From Frankineae bacterium MT45 (lineage in GTDB: Bacteria; Actinomycetota; Actinomycetes; Mycobacteriales; Jatrophihabitantaceae), in the NCBI GenBank assembly GCA_900100325.1, contig LT629697.1, positions 3,965,423 through 4,029,422 on the forward strand: DNA of 64,000 nucleotides. The letters run 5' to 3'. The position numbers and the translations under genes were made by a program. The notes under the pieces are model-generated. The model was given only the letters and a program-made list of their open reading frames with translations, was not told the origin of the DNA and searched no databases. This document shows positions 46,804 to 55,241 of this stretch, in pieces (position 1 is the first letter of the stretch; every line of letters starts with the position of its first letter).

Positions 46804-46886
46804 TCTCAAGCTCGAGTGGCCTTATTTTTACGTGGCGACCCGATTCACAGTCCTGACGCTCCCGTACTGGTTAGTAGCCCGTCATA

Positions 46887-47903
46887 GTGGAGGTTGTGAC
46901 GACCCTGCAGCCGGCGCGACTGGCCAACTCCACCCGCTACCCAATGCCCGAGTTCGGCGCCCGATTGCTGGGATTCGGAGCTGCGCAGCCCAGTCGGGTG
47001 GTCTCGGCCGGTGAATTGGGGACCCCCTTCGAGCGCAGCGCGGAGTGGGTCGAGACGCGCACCGGGATCCAGCAGTTGCGACGTATTGAAGGTGACGAGC
47101 GCCTCCTCGATCTGGCCCTCTCCGCCGCCGACGACGCGATCGCGGCCTCCGGAGTCGAGGCCTCGGAGATCGACTTCGTCATCGCCGCCACCTGCAGCGT
47201 CCGCGGCGGAGCGCAGCCGCTGGCCCCGCAACTGAGCGCGGCGCTGGCTCCGGGGGCGGCCACCTACGACCTGAACGCCGCCTGCAGCGGCTTCTGCTAC
47301 GCCCTGAGCGCAGCTGAGGGGATGATCCGGGCCGGCTCCGCCCGCTACGTTCTGATCGTCGGCGCTGAGCAGATGAGCGACCTGATCGACCCGGCCGACC
47401 TGGGCACCGGCATCATCTTCGGCGACGGCGCCGGGGCCGCCGTGCTCGGACCGGTGACCGGCACGCAGACCGAGATCGGACCCGTCGTCTGGGGCAGCGA
47501 CGGGGCACAGTCGGAGATGATCGCCTTCGATGAACCGGAGGACGACACGCGTAGCTACATGCGGATGCAGGGGCGGCAGGTCTTTCGCTGGGCGGTGGAG
47601 AACATTCACCGGGTCGCACTTCAGGCCTGCCAGCGGGCGGGCGTCGACCCGGTCGAGATCGACATCTTCGTGCCACATCAGGCCAATCTGCGCATCGTCG
47701 ACGCGATCGCCGGCAAGCTCGGATTCCGCGACGTCGTGATCGCCGACGACGTGGTGAACTCGGGGAACACCTCAGCGGCGTCGATCCCGATCGCGCTGAC
47801 CCGGCTCATCGCTGACGGACGGGCCCGCAGCGGGGAACTGGCGCTGCTGATCGGCTTCGGGGCCGGGCTGGCCTACGCCGGCCAGGTCGTACGGATGCCC
47901 TAG
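46887..47903 (+). CDS. FabH-like 3-oxoacyl-ACP/CoA synthase III
   Basis: 338 residues of the KAS III fold with the full triad: Cys in DLNAACSGFCYAL, His in VPHQANLRIVDAI and Asn in NSGNTSAASIPIAL. It condenses an acyl-CoA starter with a malonyl-ACP unit. Starter preference cannot be read from sequence alone, but divergence from icmF and the MaoC-like gene downstream suggest a branched starter such as isobutyryl-CoA (inference). GTG 46887 is used; GTG 46896 is closer to a GGAGG and also possible. Alternative: a 3-oxoacyl synthase in a secondary pathway. Confidence 0.88.
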   Translation: MEVVTTLQPARLANSTRYPMPEFGARLLGFGAAQPSRVVSAGELGTPFERSAEWVETRTGIQQLRRIEGDERLLDLALSAADDAIAASGVEASEIDFVIAATCSVRGGAQPLAPQLSAALAPGAATYDLNAACSGFCYALSAAEGMIRAGSARYVLIVGAEQMSDLIDPADLGTGIIFGDGAGAAVLGPVTGTQTEIGPVVWGSDGAQSEMIAFDEPEDDTRSYMRMQGRQVFRWAVENIHRVALQACQRAGVDPVEIDIFVPHQANLRIVDAIAGKLGFRDVVIADDVVNSGNTSAASIPIALTRLIADGRARSGELALLIGFGAGLAYAGQVVRMP

Positions 47904-47942
47904 GCTCGGCTAAGTCACAGAGCCGAACGAGAGGTTGGATCA

Positions 47943-48419
47943 GTGCTGATCATCAATGGAGTCGACGACGCCTTCACCCGAGTCGGGCAGGAGCTCGGGG
48001 TCGGCGATTGGCGCAAGGTCGAGCAGGGCGACATCAACACCTTCGCCGACGTCACCGACGACCACCAGTGGATCCACATCGACACCGAGAAGGCAAAGGC
48101 GAGCCCGTTCGGCGGCACCATCGCCCACGGCTTCTACACGCTGTCCATGCTCCCGGCCCTGCACGCGTCGATATTCAAGGTCGAGGGGATCACCCACGGC
48201 ATCAACTACGGAATGGACCGGGTGCGGTTCCCCGCCCCCACTCCGGTGGGTAGCTCGATCCGGGCGCGGGTGGTTCTCACCAAGATCGATGAGATCCCCG
48301 GCGGGGCGCAGGCCACCTTCACCTCGACGATCGAGTGCGACGCCAGCGAGAAGCCGGTCTGCGTAGCGGAGTTCCTGGTGCGCTTCTACGGTCCGCGCGG
48401 GGAAGCCGCCGTCAAGTAG
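47943..48419 (+). CDS. MaoC-like (R)-enoyl-CoA hydratase
   Basis: 158 residues with one hot-dog domain. VTDDHQWIHIDTEKAKASPF and GGTIAHGFYTLSMLP form the R-hydratase motif, whose Asp and His add water to trans-2-enoyl-CoA. FAAPTPVGSS-like text (RFPAPTPVGSSIRARVVL) is the usual second strand set. It starts at GTG 47943 with GAGAGG upstream, 39 bp after the FabH-like gene. The stop codon and 3' flank lie in a 24-nt tandem repeat. Confidence 0.9.
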   Translation: MLIINGVDDAFTRVGQELGVGDWRKVEQGDINTFADVTDDHQWIHIDTEKAKASPFGGTIAHGFYTLSMLPALHASIFKVEGITHGINYGMDRVRFPAPTPVGSSIRARVVLTKIDEIPGGAQATFTSTIECDASEKPVCVAEFLVRFYGPRGEAAVK

Positions 48420-48485
48420 AGCGGAGAAGCCGCCGTCTAGTACAGCGGAGAATCCGCCGTCAAGAACGGCGAAGCCGCCGGCTAG
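48397..48485. repeat. Stop-codon-containing tandem repeat after MaoC-like gene
   Basis: 24-nt units begin at 48397, 48421 and 48445 (GCGGAGAAGCCGCCGTC with variants), then a partial copy to 48485. The first carries the TAG stop, the second an out-of-frame TAG, and the last the stop of the convergent lectin gene. Confidence 0.88.
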
Positions 48486-50632
48486 CTACCGACGCCGGTC
48501 AGCTGCGAGTCGTGCTTGAAGACCGGCCACTGGCCGGGACCCGACACGGTACTGACGTTCGATCCGCTCAGTTCGTAGTGCAGTTCGATGCTGCGGCCGT
48601 AGCCGTTGTACCCGGCGACGGTGACTCCGATCGCCCCGTTCGGATCACGGGTAACCGTCGCGGTGTTCTGGATGCCCAATGAAGTGTTGAGCGTTCCGGT
48701 GATCTGCCCAGTCCGGCCGTCGACGATGTAGGTCCCGCCGGTCGTCGCCGCGATGATGCTCTGGTAGCCGTTACCGAGGTCGATGCTGGTCGCCGAGCCG
48801 TACATTCCGCCCGGCAGCGCGGTGTGCCAGACGATGGCACCGTTCGCCGGGTTGATGGCGTAGAGCGAACCGGAGTTGGCCGCCTTGAAGGTCGGTTGGA
48901 TGAGCAGCGGCGAGCCATTCCCCTGGACGTCGACCAGCGACGCCGTCGCCCGGGTGCCGCCGTCGAGAGCAACCTGCCACTCGCGGCCACAGCTGGTGTT
49001 GATCGCGAGTACGGAATTGGTGTCCCGGCGCCCGGGGTAGAAGGTTCCGGTGCCGATGAAGATGCCCATCCGGCCGCCCGAGAGCACGTTTCCGATCGTC
49101 GGAGACGCCTGCACGACTTGGTCGCTGTCATAGGCACAGCGCAGCCCACCGCCAGGGCGGCTGGCGTTGCCGCCGTTGCCGCTCGCCGCGAGGATGCGGA
49201 TGTGCCCGCCTGACGGGTACTGGGTGCCGAAGGCCAAACCAGCCGTCGAATCCCCGCCCTCGATGATGTACGGCACGCCGGAAATGTAGGCGATCGACGG
49301 CGTGGAGAAGTTGGAATCCGCCTCGAACCAAGGGAATCCTCGCAGGTTGGCCCCGGTGTCACCGTTCACCGCGTACTGCTCCTGGTTCATCGAACCAGCG
49401 ACCGCGTCCAGTCCCGACTGAAGGGATCCGAGCCCGACTGATCCCTGGACCCCGGAGGTCCCGGCGCCCGTCGGCTTGGCCGCCATGCCCCGAGACCACC
49501 GGACCGCGCCGTTGGCCGTGTAGGAGCGGATGCCGCCGACCGTCGGGGCGGCGGAGGTGCCCAGCCCGACGAAGATCTTGGCGGCGGAACCGCTGCCGGA
49601 GACCGACGGAGTCGAGTCCACGGCCGCGCCGGTGGCCACCGGCCACCCCGCCACCCGGGAGCCGTCGCCGGTGTGAAATGCGTAGAGCGTCCCCGACCGC
49701 GAGCCGGTGATCACCGACGGGCCGGACGCATCGAGAGTCCCGACGCCGGGTGAGCCGAGGGCCACCGGTCCGGCGTCACCGAGTGCATGGGCCCAGGTGA
49801 GGGTGAAGCGGGAGTCTGGCGGCGGCTGGATTCCCGCGGTGAGCACCGACGATCCGGTTGAGTACAGCTGCTGGTTCGCCGCCGAGTAGATCGCGAAGTT
49901 GCCGTTCGTCAGCATGACCGGGTGGGCCCCCGGGTTTCCTGAGGTGCGCGTCGAGAAGAGGGGGCGCTTTCCGTCGTAGATGACCAGGTTTCCATCGCCC
50001 TGCATGGCCAGGTACGCGTTCGGGTGCCCACCGGTACCCGACTGGAAGATGACGTCACTGCTGCCGGAGCGTTGATAGGTGACGACGAAATTCCCGTCCC
50101 CCTGCATCTGGGCCACGTAGTTGCCGGCCCTGAAGGGCCCGGCGTTCGGCGGCGGGGCAAGGGTGCCTGACTGCCAGCGGGGGGCGCCGCCGGCGCTGTA
50201 GGCCACTTCGTTGCCGTCGTCCTGCATCACCAGGCGAGCGGCGATCGGAGCCCGGTTCGTCGACGTGTACCAGAGCGGTCGGTTGGCCGTCGAGTAGATG
50301 ACGATATTGCCGTCGGTCTGGAAGACCAGTCGCGCGCCGGGGTGTCCGCTGGTCGACGACTGCCAGCGGGCGCCGTGCGGACCGTACTGAACGAAGTTCC
50401 CGTCACCTTGCATGATGAGGGTGTACGTCCCCGAGGCCGACGTGATGCTCTGGCCGGCGACGAGCGTCGAGCCCATGCTCAGCACACCCGGAACGGTGGC
50501 CTTGGCATTCGGGGCCTGGGCCAGCGCCATCAGCAGGCTGGCGCACCCGACCGTCACGGCCAGCAGGCCGGTCGCGCGACGGCGACCTCGTGCAGACATG
50601 CCGGAGGGCAGCGGAATTCGTACCGGGGACAT
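48482..50632 (-). CDS. Secreted bulb-type lectin plus beta-propeller protein
   Basis: 716 residues. A basic start (SARGRRRAT) and hydrophobic stretch (22-42) end at APNAKA, a signal peptide. Residues ~49-265 hold two bulb-lectin (mannose-binding) domains with six QxDxNxVxY-like motifs: MQGDGNFVQY (74), FQTDGNIVIY (104), MQDDGNEVAY (136), MQGDGNFVVTY (176), MQGDGNLVIY (210), and a weak MLTNGNFAIY (240). Residues ~278-716 repeat blades such as GSLYAINPANGAIVWHT, a PQQ/quinoprotein-like propeller. Probable extracellular glycan-binding protein, perhaps of the cell wall; no catalytic residues were seen. ATG 50632 or 50599 could be the start. Confidence 0.85.
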   Translation of the reverse strand: MSPVRIPLPSGMSARGRRRATGLLAVTVGCASLLMALAQAPNAKATVPGVLSMGSTLVAGQSITSASGTYTLIMQGDGNFVQYGPHGARWQSSTSGHPGARLVFQTDGNIVIYSTANRPLWYTSTNRAPIAARLVMQDDGNEVAYSAGGAPRWQSGTLAPPPNAGPFRAGNYVAQMQGDGNFVVTYQRSGSSDVIFQSGTGGHPNAYLAMQGDGNLVIYDGKRPLFSTRTSGNPGAHPVMLTNGNFAIYSAANQQLYSTGSSVLTAGIQPPPDSRFTLTWAHALGDAGPVALGSPGVGTLDASGPSVITGSRSGTLYAFHTGDGSRVAGWPVATGAAVDSTPSVSGSGSAAKIFVGLGTSAAPTVGGIRSYTANGAVRWSRGMAAKPTGAGTSGVQGSVGLGSLQSGLDAVAGSMNQEQYAVNGDTGANLRGFPWFEADSNFSTPSIAYISGVPYIIEGGDSTAGLAFGTQYPSGGHIRILAASGNGGNASRPGGGLRCAYDSDQVVQASPTIGNVLSGGRMGIFIGTGTFYPGRRDTNSVLAINTSCGREWQVALDGGTRATASLVDVQGNGSPLLIQPTFKAANSGSLYAINPANGAIVWHTALPGGMYGSATSIDLGNGYQSIIAATTGGTYIVDGRTGQITGTLNTSLGIQNTATVTRDPNGAIGVTVAGYNGYGRSIELHYELSGSNVSTVSGPGQWPVFKHDSQLTGVGS

Positions 50633-50815
50633 ACCTAGCCTTAAGAGTCGACGACGGGTGCATGGATGCGTCTGGGGACGGCACCGCAGATTCGGCTAGA
50701 CAGCCGGGAACCCGGCCGAGGCGAGAGCGTCGATTTCGGACGGGGGATCCGCTTCCAGAGTTGCCCCGACGCACGAGTAAGTCAAATTGAGTGAGCGCTG
50801 GAACACCATCAGTGC

Positions 50816-52519
50816 TCAGGCGACGATATCGGGTACCTCGAGCCGGGCCGCCTCGGCCGCCTTGTCGTCGGGCTGATCCTGAGAGTCACGCTCGGCCTGA
50901 ACCCGCGCCTCGTAGTGGGCGACCTCGCTGGCCGTCTGGGCGGCTGACCAGCCGAGCGGGCCGGCCATCAGATCGGCCGCCGTCTGAGCCGAGCGCAGGC
51001 CGCGGTCCCAGGCTTCGATCGAGATCCGGGTGCGCCGGGCCAGCACGTCCTCCAGATGCCGGGCACCCTCGTGGGTGACGGCGTAGACGACCTCGGCCCG
51101 CAGGTAGTCGTCCGCCCCGGGCAGCGGCTCGGCCAGCGAAGAATCATCAGCAATCAGCGCAAGAATTTCGAATATCAGCGATCCGTAGCGGTTGAGCAGG
51201 TGGTCGATGCGGGCCACGTGCAGGCCCGAGGATTTTGCCAGCGCGCGTCGCTGGTTGGTGAGTGCGGCGAACCCGTCTGCCCCGACGAGCGGGGTCTGCG
51301 CCGTCACCGAATCGGCGACCTGCCGGTCCATGCCACGAGCTGCCTCGTCGACGGCATCGGCCGCCATCACCCGGTAGGTCGTGTACTTCCCACCGGCCAC
51401 CACCACCAGCCCGGGCACCGGATGCCCGACGACGTGCTCGCGGGAGAGTTTCGAGGTCGACTCCGACTCCCCCGACAGCAGCGGGCGCAGCCCGGCGTAG
51501 ACGCCCTCGACATCCTCCCGCGACAGCGGCGAGGTGAGGACCGAGTTGACGTGTTCGAGGAGGTAGTCGATGTCGCGGGCGGTGGCCGCCGGGTGGGCCT
51601 TCTCCAGCGACCAGTCGGTGTCGGTCGTGCCGATGATCCAGTGCCGACCCCAGGGGATCACGAAGAGGACGCTCTTCTCGGTGCGCAGGATGAGCCCGGT
51701 CGAGGACTGCAGCCGATCCCGCGGCACCACCAAGTGAATGCCCTTTGACGCACGCACGTGGAACTGCCCGCGGCTGTCGGCCAGCGCCTGCGTCTCGTCC
51801 GTCCAGACGCCGGTGGCGTTGATGACCTGACGGGCCCGAACCTCCAGTTCGGTGCCGGTCTCGGAGTCGACGACCCGGGCCCCGGTGACCCGCTCGCCCT
51901 CACGGAGCAGGCCGATCACCCGGGTTCTATTGGCGACGTGGGCTCCGAAGGAGGCGGCCGTACGGGCCAGCATCATGGTGTGGCGAGCGTCGTCGACCTG
52001 GGCGTCGTAGTACTGCACGGCCCCGACGAGCGAGTCCGGCCGAAGGCAGGGAGCCTCCCGCAGCGCGCGTCGTTTCGTCATGTGCCGGTGGTGCGGCAGC
52101 CCGCGGGACGCGCCACCGGCGGTACTCATCGCGTCGTAGAGGAGCACCCCGGCACCGACGTAGGGGCGCTCCCAGCCCCGGTGGGCCAGCGGGTACAGGA
52201 AGGGCACCGGACGCACCAGGTGGGGCGCGATCCGCTGCAGCAGCAGGCCGCGCTCCCGCAGCGCCTCGCGCACCAAACCGAAGTCCAGCATCTCCAGGTA
52301 GCGCAGGCCGCCGTGGATCAGCTTGCTGGAGCGACTCGAGGTGCCACTGGCCCAGTCCCGCTGCTCAACCATCGCCGTGGCCAGACCCCGGGTGACCGCG
52401 TCCAGGGCGGCCCCGCATCCGACCACACCACCGCCGATGACCAGCACGTCGAGTTCAGCGGCGCTCATTGCGACCAGTGCCTCGGCGCGCGCCTGCGGCG
52501 AGAGGGCTGCGGCAACCAC
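50816..52519 (-). CDS. glpD: Glycerol-3-phosphate dehydrogenase
   Basis: 567 residues of FAD-dependent, membrane-associated GlpD, which oxidises glycerol-3-phosphate to dihydroxyacetone phosphate and passes electrons to quinone. VLVIGGGVVGCGAALDAVTR binds FAD; SSRSSKLIHGGLRYLE, TDTDWSLEKAHP and VVVAGGKYTTYRVMA are substrate/flavin contacts. The C-terminal helical domain is complete. GTG 52519 has AAGGAG at a good distance. It sits 83 bp after the aquaporin stop on the same strand. In mycobacteria glpD2 (Rv3302c) lies next to lpdA. Confidence 0.96.
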   Translation of the reverse strand: MVAAALSPQARAEALVAMSAAELDVLVIGGGVVGCGAALDAVTRGLATAMVEQRDWASGTSSRSSKLIHGGLRYLEMLDFGLVREALRERGLLLQRIAPHLVRPVPFLYPLAHRGWERPYVGAGVLLYDAMSTAGGASRGLPHHRHMTKRRALREAPCLRPDSLVGAVQYYDAQVDDARHTMMLARTAASFGAHVANRTRVIGLLREGERVTGARVVDSETGTELEVRARQVINATGVWTDETQALADSRGQFHVRASKGIHLVVPRDRLQSSTGLILRTEKSVLFVIPWGRHWIIGTTDTDWSLEKAHPAATARDIDYLLEHVNSVLTSPLSREDVEGVYAGLRPLLSGESESTSKLSREHVVGHPVPGLVVVAGGKYTTYRVMAADAVDEAARGMDRQVADSVTAQTPLVGADGFAALTNQRRALAKSSGLHVARIDHLLNRYGSLIFEILALIADDSSLAEPLPGADDYLRAEVVYAVTHEGARHLEDVLARRTRISIEAWDRGLRSAQTAADLMAGPLGWSAAQTASEVAHYEARVQAERDSQDQPDDKAAEAARLEVPDIVA

Positions 52520-52602
52520 GAAGAATTCTCCTTAGCGGTGGGCTACTGCAAGCCTCTCACGCGGACGGCAGGCCGACACGGACGGAGCGAGTGACGGTGA
52601 GC

Positions 52603-53334
52603 TCAACGCTCCGTCGGCACGTCCAGCGCCGGTTCGCCGAGCGCCACACCCGGGCCCCAGATCCCGCGGTACACACCGGCGCCGATGACGCCGCCGATTA
52701 TCGGGGCCACGATGAACAACCAGAGTTGCCCGATGGCTCCGTTGCCGGCGAAGAGGGCCGGGCCGATGCTGCGCGCCGGGTTCACCGAGGTATTCGTGAC
52801 CGGAATGCTGACCAGGTGGATCACGGTGAGGGTGAGGCCGATCGCCAGCCCGGCCAGAGCCGAAGTACCGATACGGTCGGTGGCGGCCAGTACGACGAAG
52901 ACGAGCAGGAACGTCATCACGACCTCAGTGACGAAGCCTGATCCCAGGTTGTAGTTCGCCGGGCTGTGGACGCCGTAGCCGTTCTGGCCGAGGCCTTTGA
53001 TGCTGCGGATGTAGCCCGGACGCCCTTCGGCGATGCCGAGCACGATCAGCGCCCCGACGATCCCGCCGGCGACCTGGGCGATGATGTAGGCGATCGCATC
53101 CCGGACATTGATCTTGCCGGTGACCAGCAGGCCGATCGTGACCGCCGGGTTTACGTGGCAGCCGGAGATCGGGCCGATCGCGTAGACCAGGAAGAGCAGC
53201 GTCAGCCCGAATGCGAAGGCGACACCGAGGTTGCCGACGACACTGCCGGAGATGACGGCGGTCCCCACACCACCGATGACGAGGATCGCGGTGCCGATGA
53301 ACTCGGCGAGGTAACTCTTGATCTCTCTGTTCAT
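52603..53334 (-). CDS. aqpZ: Aquaporin, AqpZ-like water channel
   Basis: 243 residues, six helices and two NPA loops (CHVNPAVT and TSVNPARS). The stretch IHLVSIPVTNTSVNPARS carries the His, Thr and Arg of the narrow, water-selective filter of AqpZ rather than the glycerol-facilitator Gly/Phe-type filter. ATG 53334 was chosen because the preceding translation (with RLKTAKHVELVCPGGRQV) is not family-like; GGAGG lies about 11 nt upstream. It sits upstream of glpD, a place where a glycerol channel would be expected. Confidence 0.9.
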   Translation of the reverse strand: MNREIKSYLAEFIGTAILVIGGVGTAVISGSVVGNLGVAFAFGLTLLFLVYAIGPISGCHVNPAVTIGLLVTGKINVRDAIAYIIAQVAGGIVGALIVLGIAEGRPGYIRSIKGLGQNGYGVHSPANYNLGSGFVTEVVMTFLLVFVVLAATDRIGTSALAGLAIGLTLTVIHLVSIPVTNTSVNPARSIGPALFAGNGAIGQLWLFIVAPIIGGVIGAGVYRGIWGPGVALGEPALDVPTER

Positions 53335-53503
53335 GACTTGTCGTCCTCCAGGACAGACCAGTTCGACGTGTTTCGCCGTTTTCAGTCTGCCCGACGACCT
53401 TCGCAAATCATGTGAACGAATCGCAGCGAGTGCCCAGAACCCGACGCTGCGTCAGCCCGACGCCTCAACGAGCGCCAGGGCGTCAAGTGCGTCAGCAGCT
53501 CCG

Positions 53504-54127
53504 TCAGCGGGGGCCGAACTGCCGGTCACCGGCGTCGCCGAGACCCGGGACGATGTAGGCGTCGTCGTTGAGTCGCTCGTCGATGCTGGCCACCACCAGC
53601 CGGATCGGCAGGCCGCTGTCGGCCAGGCGCTGCACCCCCTCCGGAGCGGCCAGGGCGGCGACAATGGTGATGTCCTCGGCCCCGCGCGAGACGAGCAGGT
53701 TGATGCAGTGCAGCAGTGAACCGCCGGTGGCCACCATCGGGTCCAGGACGATCACCGGACGCCCGGCCAACGAATCCGGCAGCGAGGCCATGTACGCCTC
53801 GGGGTCATGCGTCTCTTCATTGCGGGCCAGCCCGACGAAGCCCATCTGCGACTCGGGCAGGAGATTGAAGGCCGCCTCGGCCATGCCCAGCCCGGCCCGC
53901 AGCACCGGCACCAGCAGCGGCGGGGTGGCCAGGGTGGCCCCGAGGGTCGGGGCCACCGGCGTCTGGATCTGGACCTCGGTGATGGCCAGCTCACGGGTCG
54001 CCTCGTAGACGAGGAGGGTGGCCAGCTCGCGCAGGGCGTTGCGAAACTCGGAATTGCTGCTGCGTTCATCGCGCATGACGGCCAGCCGGGTGGCGACGAT
54101 CGGGTGCTCAACGACGAGAGTCTGCAT
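53504..54127 (-). CDS. upp: Uracil phosphoribosyltransferase
   Basis: 207 residues. It makes UMP from uracil and PRPP. The PRPP loop is [17 protein letters not shown] and [13 protein letters not shown] is the flexible substrate region; [14 protein letters not shown] and the closing [10 protein letters not shown] fit Upp. ATG 54127 follows TAGAGT by 6 nt. Confidence 0.95.
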   Translation of the reverse strand: MQTLVVEHPIVATRLAVMRDERSSNSEFRNALRELATLLVYEATRELAITEVQIQTPVAPTLGATLATPPLLVPVLRAGLGMAEAAFNLLPESQMGFVGLARNEETHDPEAYMASLPDSLAGRPVIVLDPMVATGGSLLHCINLLVSRGAEDITIVAALAAPEGVQRLADSGLPIRLVVASIDERLNDDAYIVPGLGDAGDRQFGPR

Positions 54128-54133
54128 CCTCGC

Positions 54134-54139
54134 ACTCTA
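54134..54139 (-). promoter_or_regulatory. -10 box of upp
   Basis: TAGAGT on the minus strand, 6 nt before the ATG at 54127. Confidence 0.5.
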
Positions 54140-54157
54140 GTTCTCAACGGTGCACGG

Positions 54158-54163
54158 TAAGTT
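54158..54163 (+). promoter_or_regulatory. -10 box of 54170 gene
   Basis: TAAGTT, 6 nt before the ATG at 54170. Confidence 0.5.
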
Positions 54164-54169
54164 CGGGCC

Positions 54170-55198
54170 ATGGCAAGTGCTCTGGATGCATCGATCATCC
54201 CCATCACTCTCACGATCAACGGCAAGACCGGGCTCACCCTCTGGGCCCCGCCTTGGGAGGACGAAGACGAGGAGGAGTGGCAGGGCTTCCTCGGCGACGG
54301 GCAGAAGATCCTGCTCTACCCCAACGCCCGGGAGCTGGCCGACTTCATCGCCGGCGGCGACGAGAACGACCTCTCCGACCACCCGGCGTGGGGGCGCGTC
54401 CAGCAGCTCACACCCGATCAGCTCCGTCCGGGCGGCGACGACGCCTACGACCTGGACGCGGTCTACGAGTGGGCCGCCGCCGAGCCCGATCCGGTGAGCG
54501 TCTCGGCCCTGGCCAACGTGGTGGACATGGTGAGCCGCATCGCCGACTGCTGCGATGACGGGAGCCTGCGCGCGCTGGTCGACAACACCCCGGAGTACGA
54601 GTATCTGGTCAGCGACGAGGTGAGCTACCAGGGGCGTGACGGCAAGAAGGAGTGGAGCGCCCTCGGCAAGACCATCACCGACAGCTGGGAGCGGGCGATC
54701 AAGCGCGTCGACTCCTGGTTGAAGTGGGTCGGCGACTTCTCCGAGGAGAACAGCAACCTGGAGTCGGAGACGTTCTGGGAGCGCGTCGGCGCCGAACCGA
54801 TCGAGATCGTCATCGGCGACGCCAGCTACCTGACGATTCGCGGGGAACTGCCGGGCGACGAGGTGGTCTTCCTGGTCAACGGCGACGACATCGCCGTTAG
54901 CTCCGGGCCGGCCGAGCTCGGCCGCTACACCCGCCGGGCCACCGAGCACGGCCTGGAGCACTTGGAGCGTTGGGAGGATCTGGAGGACACCAACCCGGCC
55001 GAGGACGCGCAGCTCTTCCTCCCCGCCAACAACGCCACCTTCGATCTCACCAAGCCATCGCCGCGCGGGGAGCAGCTGCTGCTGGAACTTGCGGACTACT
55101 GCGAGGTCGACACCGCTGACGTCGAGGAGCCGATCGAGGACGAGAACTGGCAGCGCATCGTCGCGCTGGTTCAGGCCTGCCTGCAGCTGCAGGACTAG
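54170..55198 (+). CDS. Acidic conserved protein, Rv3311-position homologue
   Basis: 342 residues, strongly acidic (PPWEDEDEEEWQGF, DVEEPIEDENW), no membrane helix or signal peptide, so cytoplasmic. Recognisable only by position next to upp, as with mycobacterial Rv3311. Conserved-looking stretches are LTLWAPPWEDEDEEEWQGFL, TITDSWERAIKRVDSWLKWV (a coiled helix) and PTRGEQLLLEL-like PSPRGEQLLLELADYCEV. Two cysteine pairs (DCCDD, and a late ACLQLQD) give little. Function unknown. Confidence 0.7.
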   Translation: MASALDASIIPITLTINGKTGLTLWAPPWEDEDEEEWQGFLGDGQKILLYPNARELADFIAGGDENDLSDHPAWGRVQQLTPDQLRPGGDDAYDLDAVYEWAAAEPDPVSVSALANVVDMVSRIADCCDDGSLRALVDNTPEYEYLVSDEVSYQGRDGKKEWSALGKTITDSWERAIKRVDSWLKWVGDFSEENSNLESETFWERVGAEPIEIVIGDASYLTIRGELPGDEVVFLVNGDDIAVSSGPAELGRYTRRATEHGLEHLERWEDLEDTNPAEDAQLFLPANNATFDLTKPSPRGEQLLLELADYCEVDTADVEEPIEDENWQRIVALVQACLQLQD

Positions 55199-55241
55199 CC
55201 GAAGTCAGGCCGGCGGCGCTGGCGCACTGGAGATGCGAAGG

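Noticed and set aside
52603-53334. Glycerol facilitator (glpF) because of the neighbouring glpD
   Set aside because: The filter residues in IHLVSIPVTNTSVNPARS are of the water-channel type.
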